Positions 38,820-47,566 of a stretch of 64,000 nt of DNA are shown in pieces (positions within the stretch are counted from its first letter, which is position 1; the number at the start of each line of letters is the position of its first letter). The DNA is from Parvibaculum sp. (GTDB lineage: Bacteria > Pseudomonadota > Alphaproteobacteria > Parvibaculales > Parvibaculaceae). The notes below the pieces were generated by a model. That model saw only the letters and a program-made list of their open reading frames with translations, did no database searches and was not told the origin of the DNA. The stretch is from positions 3,191,532-3,255,531 of the forward strand of contig NZ_JAHBYN010000001.1 in assembly GCF_019635935.1 (NCBI RefSeq), read 5' to 3'. Both the position numbers and the translations under genes were made by a program.

Positions 38820-40219
38820 TGGAATATGCCATCACGACCCGCCACCCGATGTATGAGGCCTTCGCGCCGGCGTGGAAGCTGATGCGCGACGCCTTCGACG
38901 GCGAGGACGCGATCAAGCGTGCCGGCGAAACCTACCTGCCGATGAAATCCGGCACCGCAGCGATGAAAGACGCGGCCAAGAAGAAGGCTGCATATGAGGC
39001 CTACAAGACCCGCGCCGAGTTTCCCGAGCTGGTCGCGCCGACGGTCCGAGGCTCGGTGGGCACCATGCTCGACCAGGCCGCCGACATCAAGCTCCCGTCG
39101 ACGATGGAGGGATTGCGCGAGAACGCAACCGGTGACGGGCTGACGCTGGAGGCGCTTCATCGGCGTATATCGATCGAGCTGCTGACGGTCGGCCGCTACG
39201 GGCTGATGCCCGGCATCGCGGAGGGTGGCGATCCCTACATCGCCGGCTATGTCGCGGAGGCGCCGATCAACTGGGCCGTCGTGAACCGGAAGCTCGACTA
39301 TCTGGTGCTTGATGAAAGCGGGTCGGTGCTCAACCGTGAGACCGGGAAGTGGGAGAGCAAAGAGGTCTATCGCGAGAGCTATCTCGAGGACGGCCGGTTT
39401 CAGTCGCGCGAATGGACGAAGATGAACGATTCATGGGTGCCGGGTGACCCTGTCGGGGCGACCGACCCGCGACGGCGCCCACTCGATTTCATCCCGTTCG
39501 TCTTCGTCAACACCAACGATCTTCAGGCCGACCCGGACGATGTGCCGCTCTACGGGCTCGGCAAGGTCGCGGTGCGGATCTACCGCCTCGATGCCGACTA
39601 TACCTTCGCGCTGCACATGACGTCGGAGCCGACGCCCGTGGCGATCGGGTTTGACGATCCGAAAGCCGCTGTTGCAGATGGTCTCGCGCCGGCGACCATC
39701 GGCTCGTCCGTGCTATGGATATTGCCGAAGGGCGGCGATGCGAAGTATCTCGAATTTGAAGGCGCCGGTCTTGAGGCGCAGAGCACGGCGATCCAGGCAT
39801 CCCTCGATCGAGCCGTCGCGCTCGGGTCGCAACTGCTCGTAGACCGAAACCGCACCGCGGAAAGCGGCGAGGCGCTGAAACTGCGTCTCGGCAAGCAGAC
39901 CGCGACGCTGAAAACCATTGCGATGACCAGCGCCGCGGGCCTCGAACGGGCGCTGAAGAACATCGCGCTGTGGATCGGCGCAAACCCGGATGACGTAAAG
40001 GTCACGCCGAACCTGGACTTCTTCGAGCATGAGATTTCGGCGCAGGAGATCATGGCCACGGTCGCGGGTTGGCAGGCGGGCGCCTATTCGAAACGCAGCA
40101 TGTTCAACCGAATGAAGCGGGGCGGCTTTCACGAGCCCGATAGGGGCTTCGAGGAAGAGGAAGAGGAAATCAAAGCCGAGGGCGGCCTTCCGCCAGTCGA
40201 CTTGCCTGAGGGCGTCTGA
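38819..40219 (+). CDS. portal protein (DUF4055 family)
   Basis: 466 aa. Middle section (INWAVVNRKLDYLVLDE, RPLDFIPFVFVNTNDL, PLYGLGKVAVRIYRLDADY, then ESGEALKLRLGKQTATL) matches DUF4055 portal proteins of siphoviruses. It forms the dodecameric channel at the head vertex. The ATG overlaps the TerL stop by one base. Confidence 0.85.
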   Translation: MEYAITTRHPMYEAFAPAWKLMRDAFDGEDAIKRAGETYLPMKSGTAAMKDAAKKKAAYEAYKTRAEFPELVAPTVRGSVGTMLDQAADIKLPSTMEGLRENATGDGLTLEALHRRISIELLTVGRYGLMPGIAEGGDPYIAGYVAEAPINWAVVNRKLDYLVLDESGSVLNRETGKWESKEVYRESYLEDGRFQSREWTKMNDSWVPGDPVGATDPRRRPLDFIPFVFVNTNDLQADPDDVPLYGLGKVAVRIYRLDADYTFALHMTSEPTPVAIGFDDPKAAVADGLAPATIGSSVLWILPKGGDAKYLEFEGAGLEAQSTAIQASLDRAVALGSQLLVDRNRTAESGEALKLRLGKQTATLKTIAMTSAAGLERALKNIALWIGANPDDVKVTPNLDFFEHEISAQEIMATVAGWQAGAYSKRSMFNRMKRGGFHEPDRGFEEEEEEIKAEGGLPPVDLPEGV

Positions 40220-40221
40220 CG

Positions 40222-41292
40222 ATGGCGGTCAACGACACAATCGCCGACCTTCAGATCAGGCACCAGATCGGGGTCTGGCGGCTTTCCTCCGGCGTGATCC
40301 AGAAACTGCTTCCGATACTCGACCGCGCCGACAACGAGATCGTGGCCAAGATGCTGGCGCGCCCGGCCGCGCTGGAAGGATCCTTCACCTCAAAGCGCCT
40401 TGCTGCGTTGCTCGACACGATCCGCGAAATCAACCACGAGGCGCATGTCGTCGCGGGCGCGACGATGCGCAGCGAGCTTCGGAGTATCGCGCGCTACGAG
40501 GCAGGGTTTCAGAAGTCGCTGCTAGAATCCGCGATCCCGATCAAATGGGACATCGTGTCGCCTTCGCGCGAGATGCTCGATGCCGTCGTCACGAGCCGGC
40601 CGTTTCAGGGGCGTCTGTTGCGGGAGTGGGTTTCGGAGCTCGACGGCAACAAGGCTCGTCGCCTGCGCGATGCCATCCGTCAGGGTGTCGTGCAGGGCGA
40701 AACGATCCCGCAGATCGTGCGGCGTGTCCGGGGCACGAAGGCACTGAATTATCGCGACGGCATCATGGAGATCGGCCGGCGCGGCGCCGAAGCGATGGTG
40801 CGCACGGCCGTCGCGCACACCACAAGCGCGGCGCGCGACACGCTGTACGAAGCGAACAGCGACATCATCAAGGCGGAATTCTGGGTCGATACGCTCGACA
40901 CCCGCACTTGTCCTTCCTGCCGAAGCCTCAGCGGGAAGGAATTCGAGATCGGCAAGGGGCCGAAGACGCCGCTTCATATATTCTGCCGCTGCGTCAGAGC
41001 GCCCGTGCTGAAATCTTGGAAGGAACTCGGCTTCGACATCGATGAACTGGATCCGGGAACGCGCGCTTCGATGAACGGCCAGGTGCCGGCCACGCTTAAC
41101 TATAATTCTTGGCTGAAAAAGCAGCCCGCGGCCATTCAGGACGAGGCGTTGGGGCCGACGCGCGGCAAGCTTTTCCGCAAAGGCGGGCTCGATGTCGAGA
41201 GTTTCACCAGCCGGCAGGGCGACCAGTTGAACCTCGATGAGCTGCGCGCACGCGAGGCCGGGGCTTTCGCGAAGGCCGGATTGGCGGCATAG
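40222..41292 (+). CDS. minor head protein (SPP1 gp7 / Mu F-like)
   Basis: 356 aa. The C-terminal part has the family core RTAVAHTTSAARDTLYEAN, FWVDTLDTRTCPSCRSLSGKEF and TPLHIFCRC with a likely zinc-binding Cys set. Typically bound to the portal and injected or needed for head maturation. Confidence 0.8.
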   Translation: MAVNDTIADLQIRHQIGVWRLSSGVIQKLLPILDRADNEIVAKMLARPAALEGSFTSKRLAALLDTIREINHEAHVVAGATMRSELRSIARYEAGFQKSLLESAIPIKWDIVSPSREMLDAVVTSRPFQGRLLREWVSELDGNKARRLRDAIRQGVVQGETIPQIVRRVRGTKALNYRDGIMEIGRRGAEAMVRTAVAHTTSAARDTLYEANSDIIKAEFWVDTLDTRTCPSCRSLSGKEFEIGKGPKTPLHIFCRCVRAPVLKSWKELGFDIDELDPGTRASMNGQVPATLNYNSWLKKQPAAIQDEALGPTRGKLFRKGGLDVESFTSRQGDQLNLDELRAREAGAFAKAGLAA

Positions 41293-41573
41293 TGCCGCCC
41301 GTGAAGGACGATTTCCGCGATAGGTCGCATCTGACCAAGGTCGACGGCGGGCGCCAGGCAGGCAAGCCACGCGCGGGCCGACGCCGCTCGCTCACGGAAG
41401 ACGAGCAGGTCACCTGCTGGCAATGCGCCAAGGACACAGGGATCGAAACCAGCGTGGCTGTCGAGGTCATTCTCGCACCGCGCCGACGACCGGACGGTAA
41501 GCGATCCGGCGGAACCAAGGCACTGGTCTGCGGCCTCTGCCTCGCGCGCGGCAAGGTCACGCGCCTCTTCTAA
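41292..41573 (+). CDS. small zinc-ribbon-like protein
   Basis: 93 aa, GTG start overlapping the previous stop. CWQCAKD and CGLCLAR form a four-cysteine pair with a basic middle (RRRPDGKR). Function unknown; such small genes are often found between minor head protein and scaffold. Confidence 0.55.
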   Translation: MPPVKDDFRDRSHLTKVDGGRQAGKPRAGRRRSLTEDEQVTCWQCAKDTGIETSVAVEVILAPRRRPDGKRSGGTKALVCGLCLARGKVTRLF

Positions 41574-41664
41574 CGACGATCATTCCGATTTTTCAGGCCC
41601 CCCCCTCTTCCGGGGTTGCCTTCGCATGCCCGCGAGACGGGCTTTCAACCAAAGGAGAAGCCCG

Positions 41665-42471
41665 ATGGGCCTCAAAGCTATTCTCGACACGCTGGACGAT
41701 GTCCCGGCGGAACTTCACGAGCACTACACCGAGACGAAGCAGAAGGATAGCACGACGAAGTTCGTCCTCGATCTCGAAGGGATCGACGATCACCCGAAAG
41801 TCCGGGGTGTCGTGACGGCCAACCGCGCCAATATCGAAAAGCGCGATGAATACAAAAAGAAGCTCGCCGAGGCCGAAACGAAACTCGCCGAGCTGCCCGA
41901 CGACTTCGACGTCGAGGAATACCTCGAACTGAAGGCCGCTGCGGTCGAAGACCCGAACGACCCGGAGAAGAAGAAACAGCGCGACGCGCATCTCCAGTCG
42001 CAGCGCGAGGTCTTCGAGAAGCGCATCGAGAACATGCAGAAGCAGCATGCCGAGGCAATTGCGGCGAAGGACGCGGAGCTCGCCGAGCGCGACGGCTATA
42101 TCGACAAATCAGTCGTCGACACGCAGCTCAAGGACGCTCTTCTCGAAAGCGGCGTCAACCCGGACCTGATCGAAGGCGCGCTTGCGACCTTGAAGCCGTC
42201 CGTGAAGGTTGCGAAAGACGATAGCGGCAACCGCAAGCCGATCGTCGAGACCGACATGGGCGAGGTCGACGTCAAATCCTTCGTCAAGGATTGGGCCTCG
42301 ACCAAGGGCAAGCCCTATCTCGCCAAGGCAGAAGGCCCGAGCCCGAAGGGGCAGGGCGGCAAGACCAGCGCGGCCGGCAAGACGATGACACGCGCGCAGT
42401 TCGAAGCGCTCGATCCGGCGGCACAGGCAACCGCGATGACCAAAGAAAAGGTTACCCTGGTCGACGGATAA
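41665..42471 (+). CDS. scaffold protein
   Basis: 268 aa with AAAGGAG 7-8 nt upstream. A long charged coiled coil (about 50-150), overall very Glu/Lys rich, then VDTQLKDALLESGVNPDLIEGAL and a flexible tail: the standard appearance of phage head scaffold proteins directly before the coat gene. Confidence 0.8.
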   Translation: MGLKAILDTLDDVPAELHEHYTETKQKDSTTKFVLDLEGIDDHPKVRGVVTANRANIEKRDEYKKKLAEAETKLAELPDDFDVEEYLELKAAAVEDPNDPEKKKQRDAHLQSQREVFEKRIENMQKQHAEAIAAKDAELAERDGYIDKSVVDTQLKDALLESGVNPDLIEGALATLKPSVKVAKDDSGNRKPIVETDMGEVDVKSFVKDWASTKGKPYLAKAEGPSPKGQGGKTSAAGKTMTRAQFEALDPAAQATAMTKEKVTLVDG

Positions 42472-42563
42472 ACGACCCGGTTCTGCTCCACCCGATGGGC
42501 CGAGCAACAAGGCCGATGGCCTCTTTCACCTCCCCCTAACCTCATTTTGAAAGGGCCATCACC

Positions 42564-43736
42564 ATGGCTGCAACTGTCACGACCCTGACGGGTCTCGTTC
42601 CCACCATCTACGAAGCCTTCGACGTTGTGTCCCGCGAATTGGTCGGGTTCATCCCGGCCGTCGCCAAGGACGCATCGGCGGAACGCGCCGCCAAGGACCA
42701 GGTGATCCGGTCGCCGGTGGTTGGCGCCATGCCGGCTGAAGATCTCGAAGTCGACAATGTCGCGTCGTCGGCGCCGAACCAGACGATCAACTATGTCGAC
42801 ATGATGATCACGAAGGCGCGTTCCGTGCCTTTCGGCATCACCGGCGAAGAGGCAAAGAGCGTTTCGCAGAGCCTCGGCACCATCAACCGCGATCGCATCG
42901 CTCAGGCGCTGCGAACGCTGACCAACGAGGTCGAAAGCGACCTCGCCGCGCTGCACAGCCACGCATCGCGGGCCTACGGCACCTACAACGTGACGCCGTT
43001 CGGCACGGCCGGCGACTTCTCGGATTTTGCGCAGCCGCGCAAGATTCTCGACGACAACGGCGCACCGCAATCGGACCTCCACATGGTCCTTGGCGGCTCG
43101 GCCATCGCCAACATCCGCGGCAAGCAGAACGTTCTGTTCAAGGCCAACGAGGCCGGCACGGACGAGCTGCTCCGGCGCGGCGTCGTCGGCATGGTCGAAG
43201 GCTGGGACATCCACAATTCCGGCCAGGTGAAGGTCGGCGTGGCCGCCGGTACCAACAATGGCGCGGCGGAAACCGACGCGACCGGCTACCCGGTCGGCGC
43301 CACCCATATCACGATGGGAAACGCCGGCACCGGCAACATCATCGCGGGCGATATCATCACCTTCGCCGGCGATACCAACAAGTACCTCGTGGTGCAGGGC
43401 GACGACAACGTCGCTTCGGGCGCCGGCACACTGATCATCGCCGAGCCGGGCCTTCGCGTCGCAATGGTCGGCGCCAAGGTCATCACCACCGTCGCGGCGA
43501 CGACCCGGAACATGTTCTTTCACCGTTCCGCGATCCAGCTCGCGACGCGCGCCCCGGCGATGCCGGAAGAGGGCGACGCGGCCGACGACGTCATGGTCCT
43601 CGTCGACCCGGTTTCGGGCATCGCCTACGAATTCTGCCTCTACAAGCAGAAGCGTCAGGTGCGCTACGAAGTCAACCTGGCGTGGGGCGTCAAGATGATC
43701 GCGCCGCGCCATTCCGGCGTGCTGATCGGCGCGTAG
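42564..43736 (+). CDS. major capsid protein, P22 coat-like
   Basis: 390 aa. N-terminal PTIYEAFDVVSRELVGFIPAV, a central beta-rich insertion (about 215-305, GYPVGATHITMG... with Gly/Asp/Thr), then RNMFFHRSAIQLATRAPAMP near the C-terminus, the typical end of P22-type coat proteins with HK97 fold. The insertion fits the I-domain of that family. Confidence 0.85.
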   Translation: MAATVTTLTGLVPTIYEAFDVVSRELVGFIPAVAKDASAERAAKDQVIRSPVVGAMPAEDLEVDNVASSAPNQTINYVDMMITKARSVPFGITGEEAKSVSQSLGTINRDRIAQALRTLTNEVESDLAALHSHASRAYGTYNVTPFGTAGDFSDFAQPRKILDDNGAPQSDLHMVLGGSAIANIRGKQNVLFKANEAGTDELLRRGVVGMVEGWDIHNSGQVKVGVAAGTNNGAAETDATGYPVGATHITMGNAGTGNIIAGDIITFAGDTNKYLVVQGDDNVASGAGTLIIAEPGLRVAMVGAKVITTVAATTRNMFFHRSAIQLATRAPAMPEEGDAADDVMVLVDPVSGIAYEFCLYKQKRQVRYEVNLAWGVKMIAPRHSGVLIGA

Positions 43737-43748
43737 GCCCGAGACGAT

Positions 43749-43782
43749 ACGGGGCGCTTTCCTTGACCGGCGAGCGCCCCGT
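43749..43782 (+). terminator. hairpin after the capsid gene
   Basis: ACGGGGCGCT and AGCGCCCCGT form a perfect 10-bp stem 12 nt after the coat stop codon, without a U tract. It probably stabilises or partially attenuates the coat mRNA rather than terminating it. Confidence 0.5.
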
Positions 43783-43806
43783 TCCTCAAAACAAGGAGAC
43801 CTCCCG

Positions 43807-44094
43807 ATGAGCGACACCTGCCCGACAGTCAGGATCAAATCGTCCAACGCCGCCGGCTTTGCCGACCTGAACGAAACCGACTTCGATCCGGCCGCGCATG
43901 AGTTGTGGGTCGATCCGCTCGACCACGACGGCGATGGCAAGAAGGGCGGTTCTCAGAAGCCCGATGCGGACGCGGAACTCAAGGCCCTTCGCGCGGAGTA
44001 CGCGGAGCTTGCGGGGAAGAAATTCTTCGCCGGCTGGGACGCGGCCGGTCTCAAGGCCCGCATCGCCGACCTCAGGAAGGATAAGGGACAATGA
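43807..44094 (+). CDS. small head-region protein
   Basis: 95 aa. It has a short beta part (TVRIKSSNAAGFADLNETDFDP), an acidic/Lys linker and a C-terminal helix (LRAEYAELAGKKFFAGWDAAGLKARI), a SAP/HeH-like arrangement seen in small proteins downstream of capsid genes. ATGA overlap with the next gene. Confidence 0.65.
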   Translation: MSDTCPTVRIKSSNAAGFADLNETDFDPAAHELWVDPLDHDGDGKKGGSQKPDADAELKALRAEYAELAGKKFFAGWDAAGLKARIADLRKDKGQ

Positions 44095-44945
44095 ACGTCG
44101 CACAAGCCGATCACAGGACGGTCTCGCTGCCTCCCTATTCGGCGCTGACCGTCATCGCCGATGCGCTCAGCCGCGGTTCCGTCGTCAGGCTGGCCGACAG
44201 CATGGGCGGCGAGCCGCAGGGCGTGACACCGATTGCAAACGACGAGACCGTCGTGATCGGCCCGTTCGGCGTCCAGACGCGGCACGACATCGTTTGCTCG
44301 AACGGCGCGCTGACCTACGGCATGGCGCCGGTCGACTTCCCGACGCTCACCGAAGCGGTCGCGGCCTCGCTTGCGGCCGCCGCCGGCGCGCACCTCTCGG
44401 TGGTCGACACGGCCGAGGCAATCGCGAGCGTGGCCGAGATCATCGGTGAAGGCGCGCCTGACGCGAGCCTGCAGGCCACCATCGGCATCAACCCCGCCGG
44501 CGACGACAACGCGCTGACATTCACCGCCGTCGAGTTCGGCGCTGGCGGCGACGAAGTTGCGATCGCGTATGTCGACCCGGAGACCGCCGAGTCTCCGCTC
44601 TCGGTGGCCGTTGTCGGCAAGCAGATCACTGTCTCGCTGGAAACGGACGACAGCGAGCCCCCTGAGATCGTATCGACCGCGGCGGATATTCTGGCCGCGA
44701 TCGAGGCCGAAGAAGCGGCAGCCGCTCTCGTGACGGTCGCGATCGACGTGAGCGACAGCGGCTCCGAAGACGATGGCTCGGGCGTCGTGACCGCGATGGA
44801 GAGTACCGCGCTTGAGGGTGGCGCCGGCGTTGGTGTCGGCGTGGCCGGTCGAGGATCGCGCTACACCGATATCACGAACGGCGCGCTCTACCTGAATGTC
44901 GGCGACGCCGACGAACCCGACTGGTCCATGCTCGCATTCGACTGA
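44091..44945 (+). CDS. head decoration-type or structural protein
   Basis: 284 aa. The N-terminal 80 residues (VSLPPYSALTVIADALSRGSVVRL) have a beta pattern like head-fibre/decoration proteins; the rest is Ala/Asp-rich with a beta-sandwich-like segment (DNALTFTAVEFGAGGDEVAIAYV) and a C-terminal RGSRYTDITNGALYLNVG module typical of phage structural proteins. Its exact role is inferred from location. Confidence 0.6.
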   Translation: MNVAQADHRTVSLPPYSALTVIADALSRGSVVRLADSMGGEPQGVTPIANDETVVIGPFGVQTRHDIVCSNGALTYGMAPVDFPTLTEAVAASLAAAAGAHLSVVDTAEAIASVAEIIGEGAPDASLQATIGINPAGDDNALTFTAVEFGAGGDEVAIAYVDPETAESPLSVAVVGKQITVSLETDDSEPPEIVSTAADILAAIEAEEAAAALVTVAIDVSDSGSEDDGSGVVTAMESTALEGGAGVGVGVAGRGSRYTDITNGALYLNVGDADEPDWSMLAFD

Positions 44946-44957
44946 TAGGAGGCTGTC

Positions 44958-45251
44958 TTGGCCGATGTGGAATTCCCCGCGCATGTCGCGGGCGTCACCG
45001 AGAAGTTCGTCGATATGGGCGACGGAACCCATGCGCGCGCCGTTGCGGTGGTCGGAGTGGACGGCGACGTCATACTCTCCGGCGACGTCGTGGTCGATAC
45101 GCTCGGCGCGCTGGACGATTCTGCCGAAGACAATCCCGACGCGGCGTCCGCGACCATTCCGGCGTTGCTCCGCGGCATTCTCGCCGAGATGAAGGCGCAG
45201 ACCGCCCTTCTGACCACGATTGCCGAGAATACCGACCTCGGTGGCGGTTGA
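44958..45251 (+). CDS. small structural-region protein (TTG start)
   Basis: 97 aa beginning at TTG 44958 with AGGAGG 6-7 nt upstream. Beta-rich first half (HARAVAVVGVDGDVILSGDV) and a C-terminal helix. No family assigned. Confidence 0.6.
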   Translation: MADVEFPAHVAGVTEKFVDMGDGTHARAVAVVGVDGDVILSGDVVVDTLGALDDSAEDNPDAASATIPALLRGILAEMKAQTALLTTIAENTDLGGG

Positions 45252-45295
45252 TGGCCGACACCAACATCGTCTCCATCGGGAAGATCGCGCCGTGA
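45251..45295 (+). CDS. 14-codon coupled mini-ORF
   Basis: ATG at 45251 overlaps the preceding stop (TGATG) and its own stop overlaps the GTG of the next gene (GTGA), encoding MADTNIVSIGKIAP. It may be a translational bridge between the two genes or the residue of a deleted gene. Confidence 0.35.
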   Translation: MADTNIVSIGKIAP

Positions 45296-45762
45296 CGGCC
45301 CGTAGCCGCAACGACTGGACCGCGATACCGGACTGGCCCGCCTGTGTTTGGCAGGAATTCGTCCACACGCTGACGGGCCAGCAGATCGGCAACGGTATCT
45401 CTCGCCAGGTTTACGAGCACGCCACCGATCCGACGCTCGTTATCAAGGTCGAGATGACGGCGATGACGTTTCAGAACGTCCGCGAGTGGCAGACATGGGA
45501 CGCGCTCAAAGACACGAAGTATGCGAAGTGGCTCGCCCCTTGCGTGCTGATAGGGCACAGCGGCAACGTGCTGATTCAGAAGCGGACGCAGCCGATCCCG
45601 GCGGGCAAGGAGCCCAAGCGCCTTCCCGAATGGCTGACCGACCACAAGCGCGACAACTACGGCCTCTATGAAGGCCGCATCGTCTGCCACGACTACGGCA
45701 CGAACCTTCTGCTCAACCACGGGGCTTTCGGCGCGAAGATGCGCGAAGCGAAATGGCGGTGA
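45292..45762 (+). CDS. minimal protein-kinase-like protein
   Basis: 156 aa from GTG 45292. Kinase-fold landmarks occur in order: a Gly-loop IGNGISRQVYE (32-42), VIK with K52, an acidic E65 in NVREWQTW, the pair D117 and N122 (DHKRDN, five apart as in the HRDxxxxN loop), and D134 in HDYG, twelve after N122, at the DFG position. The length is about half of a normal kinase, so the C-lobe must be reduced. It may be active or a structural pseudokinase; it is encoded among head-tail connector genes. Confidence 0.55.
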   Translation: MTARSRNDWTAIPDWPACVWQEFVHTLTGQQIGNGISRQVYEHATDPTLVIKVEMTAMTFQNVREWQTWDALKDTKYAKWLAPCVLIGHSGNVLIQKRTQPIPAGKEPKRLPEWLTDHKRDNYGLYEGRIVCHDYGTNLLLNHGAFGAKMREAKWR

Positions 45763-45769
45763 ATAGCCT

Positions 45770-46261
45770 ATGAGCATCTACGGAACGCTCCCCGGCGCAT
45801 TGGCCTATCACGCCGCTCGGGGCAACACGGCATGGGCGGCCGCCGGCGTGACGGATGAATTGCGCACGGCCGCGATGACGCGCGCCGCGACCGCTCTCGA
45901 CGGCCGATATGGGCGGCGCTTTCCGGGCAGCCGGACCGGAGGGCGCGCCCAGACGCTTGCTTGGCCGCGCGAATCCGCGACCGACGCCGAGGGAGAGACG
46001 ATCCCTGATGATGAAGTGCCGGTCGAGATCGTCAATGCGAGCTACGAGCTGGCGCTGTCGGAACTGGTATCGCCGGGCGCGCTTTCGCCGACTGTGACCC
46101 CGGGCAAGATCAAGACCCGGGCGCGCGTCGAAGGTGCGGTCGACGTCACCTACAAGGACAGCGGCGTGTCGGGTCAGCGGCCTGTGCTCACCATCGTCGA
46201 CGACATTCTCGCGCCGCTGCTCGGGGCAGGTAGCGCGACGGTCGACATTCTGAGGGTTTGA
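45770..46261 (+). CDS. head-tail connector, DnaT-like/gp4 type
   Basis: 163 aa. ARGNTAWAAAGVTDELRTAAMTRAATALDGRYGRRFPG and LAWPRESATDAEG, then VEIVNASYELALSEL, match the small adaptor proteins often named DnaT-like ssDNA-binding in phage annotations but acting as head completion proteins. Confidence 0.75.
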   Translation: MSIYGTLPGALAYHAARGNTAWAAAGVTDELRTAAMTRAATALDGRYGRRFPGSRTGGRAQTLAWPRESATDAEGETIPDDEVPVEIVNASYELALSELVSPGALSPTVTPGKIKTRARVEGAVDVTYKDSGVSGQRPVLTIVDDILAPLLGAGSATVDILRV

Positions 46262-46641
46262 GCATGTCGTTTTACGACGAGATGCGCGAAGTGGCGGACG
46301 AGCTGCTCGGTGCAGGATCGGAGTTTGCACAAGGTACGCTCGCGCTCTCGGTCTTCACGCCGGGGTCTGGCCCCGCGCACAATCCGGGCGCCGGCACCTA
46401 TGCCGATATCGCGCTGTCCGGAACGGTCGGGACGCCATTCGTCGACAATTCCTCGGCGACCTACGAAGACGGTTCTGCGGTGCAGGTGAACGACCTTCTG
46501 GTGACCTGTGCCGTGCCGCCGACCCTGCCGAAAATGACCGACAAGGTGAAGGTCGACGGCGTATCGCACGACATCAAGCAGATCAACGAGCTTCCGGCCG
46601 CCGGAACTGCCGTCGCGCTCAAGATCTATGTCAGGAAATAG
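46258..46641 (+). CDS. head closure-type protein
   Basis: 127 aa. Either TTG 46258 (TTGA overlap) or ATG 46264. Beta-rich with TLALSVFTPGSG and KMTDKVKVDGVSHDIKQIN, the position and style of head-tail stopper proteins. Confidence 0.65.
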   Translation: MSMSFYDEMREVADELLGAGSEFAQGTLALSVFTPGSGPAHNPGAGTYADIALSGTVGTPFVDNSSATYEDGSAVQVNDLLVTCAVPPTLPKMTDKVKVDGVSHDIKQINELPAAGTAVALKIYVRK

Positions 46642-46643
46642 CG

Positions 46644-47051
46644 ATGGCGGGCTTCGCGCAGAGCGTTTCCGCGTTTTCGGCGGCCACGAAGGCGCGCATG
46701 CAGGCGGCGGTGCGCAAGATCGCGCTCAGCGCCTTTGCCGAGGTGATCCTGATGTCGCCGGTCGATACGGGCCGGTTTCGGGGAAACTGGCAGGTCGCGA
46801 TCGGCAACGTCCCGACCGGCACGCTTGAGATCGACGACAAGGAAGGCACTGCGACCGTCTCACGCGCCCAAGCCGAAGCGATGCAGCTCACGCCGGGCGA
46901 GTCGATATTCCTGATCAACAATCTGCCTTATGCCCGCGCGCTCGAGTACGGCCATTCCGATCAAGCGCCACGAGGCATGGTCCGGATCACGGTGCAGCGC
47001 TGGCAGACCATTGCCGATGAAGTCGCGCGGCAGTTGCGCGAGGGCCTATGA
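46644..47051 (+). CDS. HK97 gp10-like tail component
   Basis: 135 aa. ALSAFAEVILMSPVDTGRFRGNW and LINNLPYARALEYGHSDQAPRGMVR are the HK97-gp10 family signatures. It belongs to the head-tail joining or tail completion apparatus. Confidence 0.85.
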   Translation: MAGFAQSVSAFSAATKARMQAAVRKIALSAFAEVILMSPVDTGRFRGNWQVAIGNVPTGTLEIDDKEGTATVSRAQAEAMQLTPGESIFLINNLPYARALEYGHSDQAPRGMVRITVQRWQTIADEVARQLREGL

Positions 47052-47470
47052 CCGCAACATCGATCGAAGCCAGGATCACGGACGCACTCTGCACGCGCCT
47101 CGGTACGCTGGTTTTCACACCGGCGATTCCGGTGGCGTGGCCCAATCTGGCGTTCACGCCTCCGAGTGGCCGGTACCTTCGGGCATCCCTGATGCGCGGC
47201 CGCACCGAGGCGACGGCCTTCAAGACCGACACGCAGCAGGGCATCTTCCAGATCTCGGTTTTCTCGCCGGTCGGCGCCGAGGGCGCGATTCCGGCTGATA
47301 ATGTTGCCGGCGCTATCGTCGCCCACTTCCCACGCGGTCTCTGGCTACCTCCGAATGGCGGTGTCACCGTCCGCGTCCGGCGCTCATGGGCCGGTTCGGC
47401 GATCAAGGACAACGATCGCTGGCATGTCCCCGTCAGCGTCGACTGGTTCGCACAAGTCAATTCCGCCTGA
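47048..47470 (+). CDS. tail terminator (DUF4128-like)
   Basis: 140 aa. IEARITDALCTRLGTL, PVAWPNLAFTPPSGRYLRASLM and the C-terminal WHVPVSVDWFAQ are typical of DUF4128 tail terminator proteins that cap the tail tube. ATGA overlap with the gp10-like gene. Confidence 0.8.
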   Translation: MTATSIEARITDALCTRLGTLVFTPAIPVAWPNLAFTPPSGRYLRASLMRGRTEATAFKTDTQQGIFQISVFSPVGAEGAIPADNVAGAIVAHFPRGLWLPPNGGVTVRVRRSWAGSAIKDNDRWHVPVSVDWFAQVNSA

Positions 47471-47566
47471 ACACGAGCGCGATGCGCTGAAAGCCCTTTC
47501 GCCCTTGGGCAAGGCACCCGGCCCGCCGCGATGCGCTGAGCCGCCAAATCCACATGGAGAATCGAG

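Noticed and set aside
41574..41664. Stem-loop CCCGC-GAGA-like before the scaffold gene as a terminator
   Set aside because: The stem is short and no U tract follows; it is treated as ordinary intergenic sequence with the scaffold ribosome site.
47471..47566. Duplicate GCGATGCGCTGA between tail terminator and tail tube genes
   Set aside because: Two 12-base copies in a GC-rich gap are noted, but nothing else supports a functional site.
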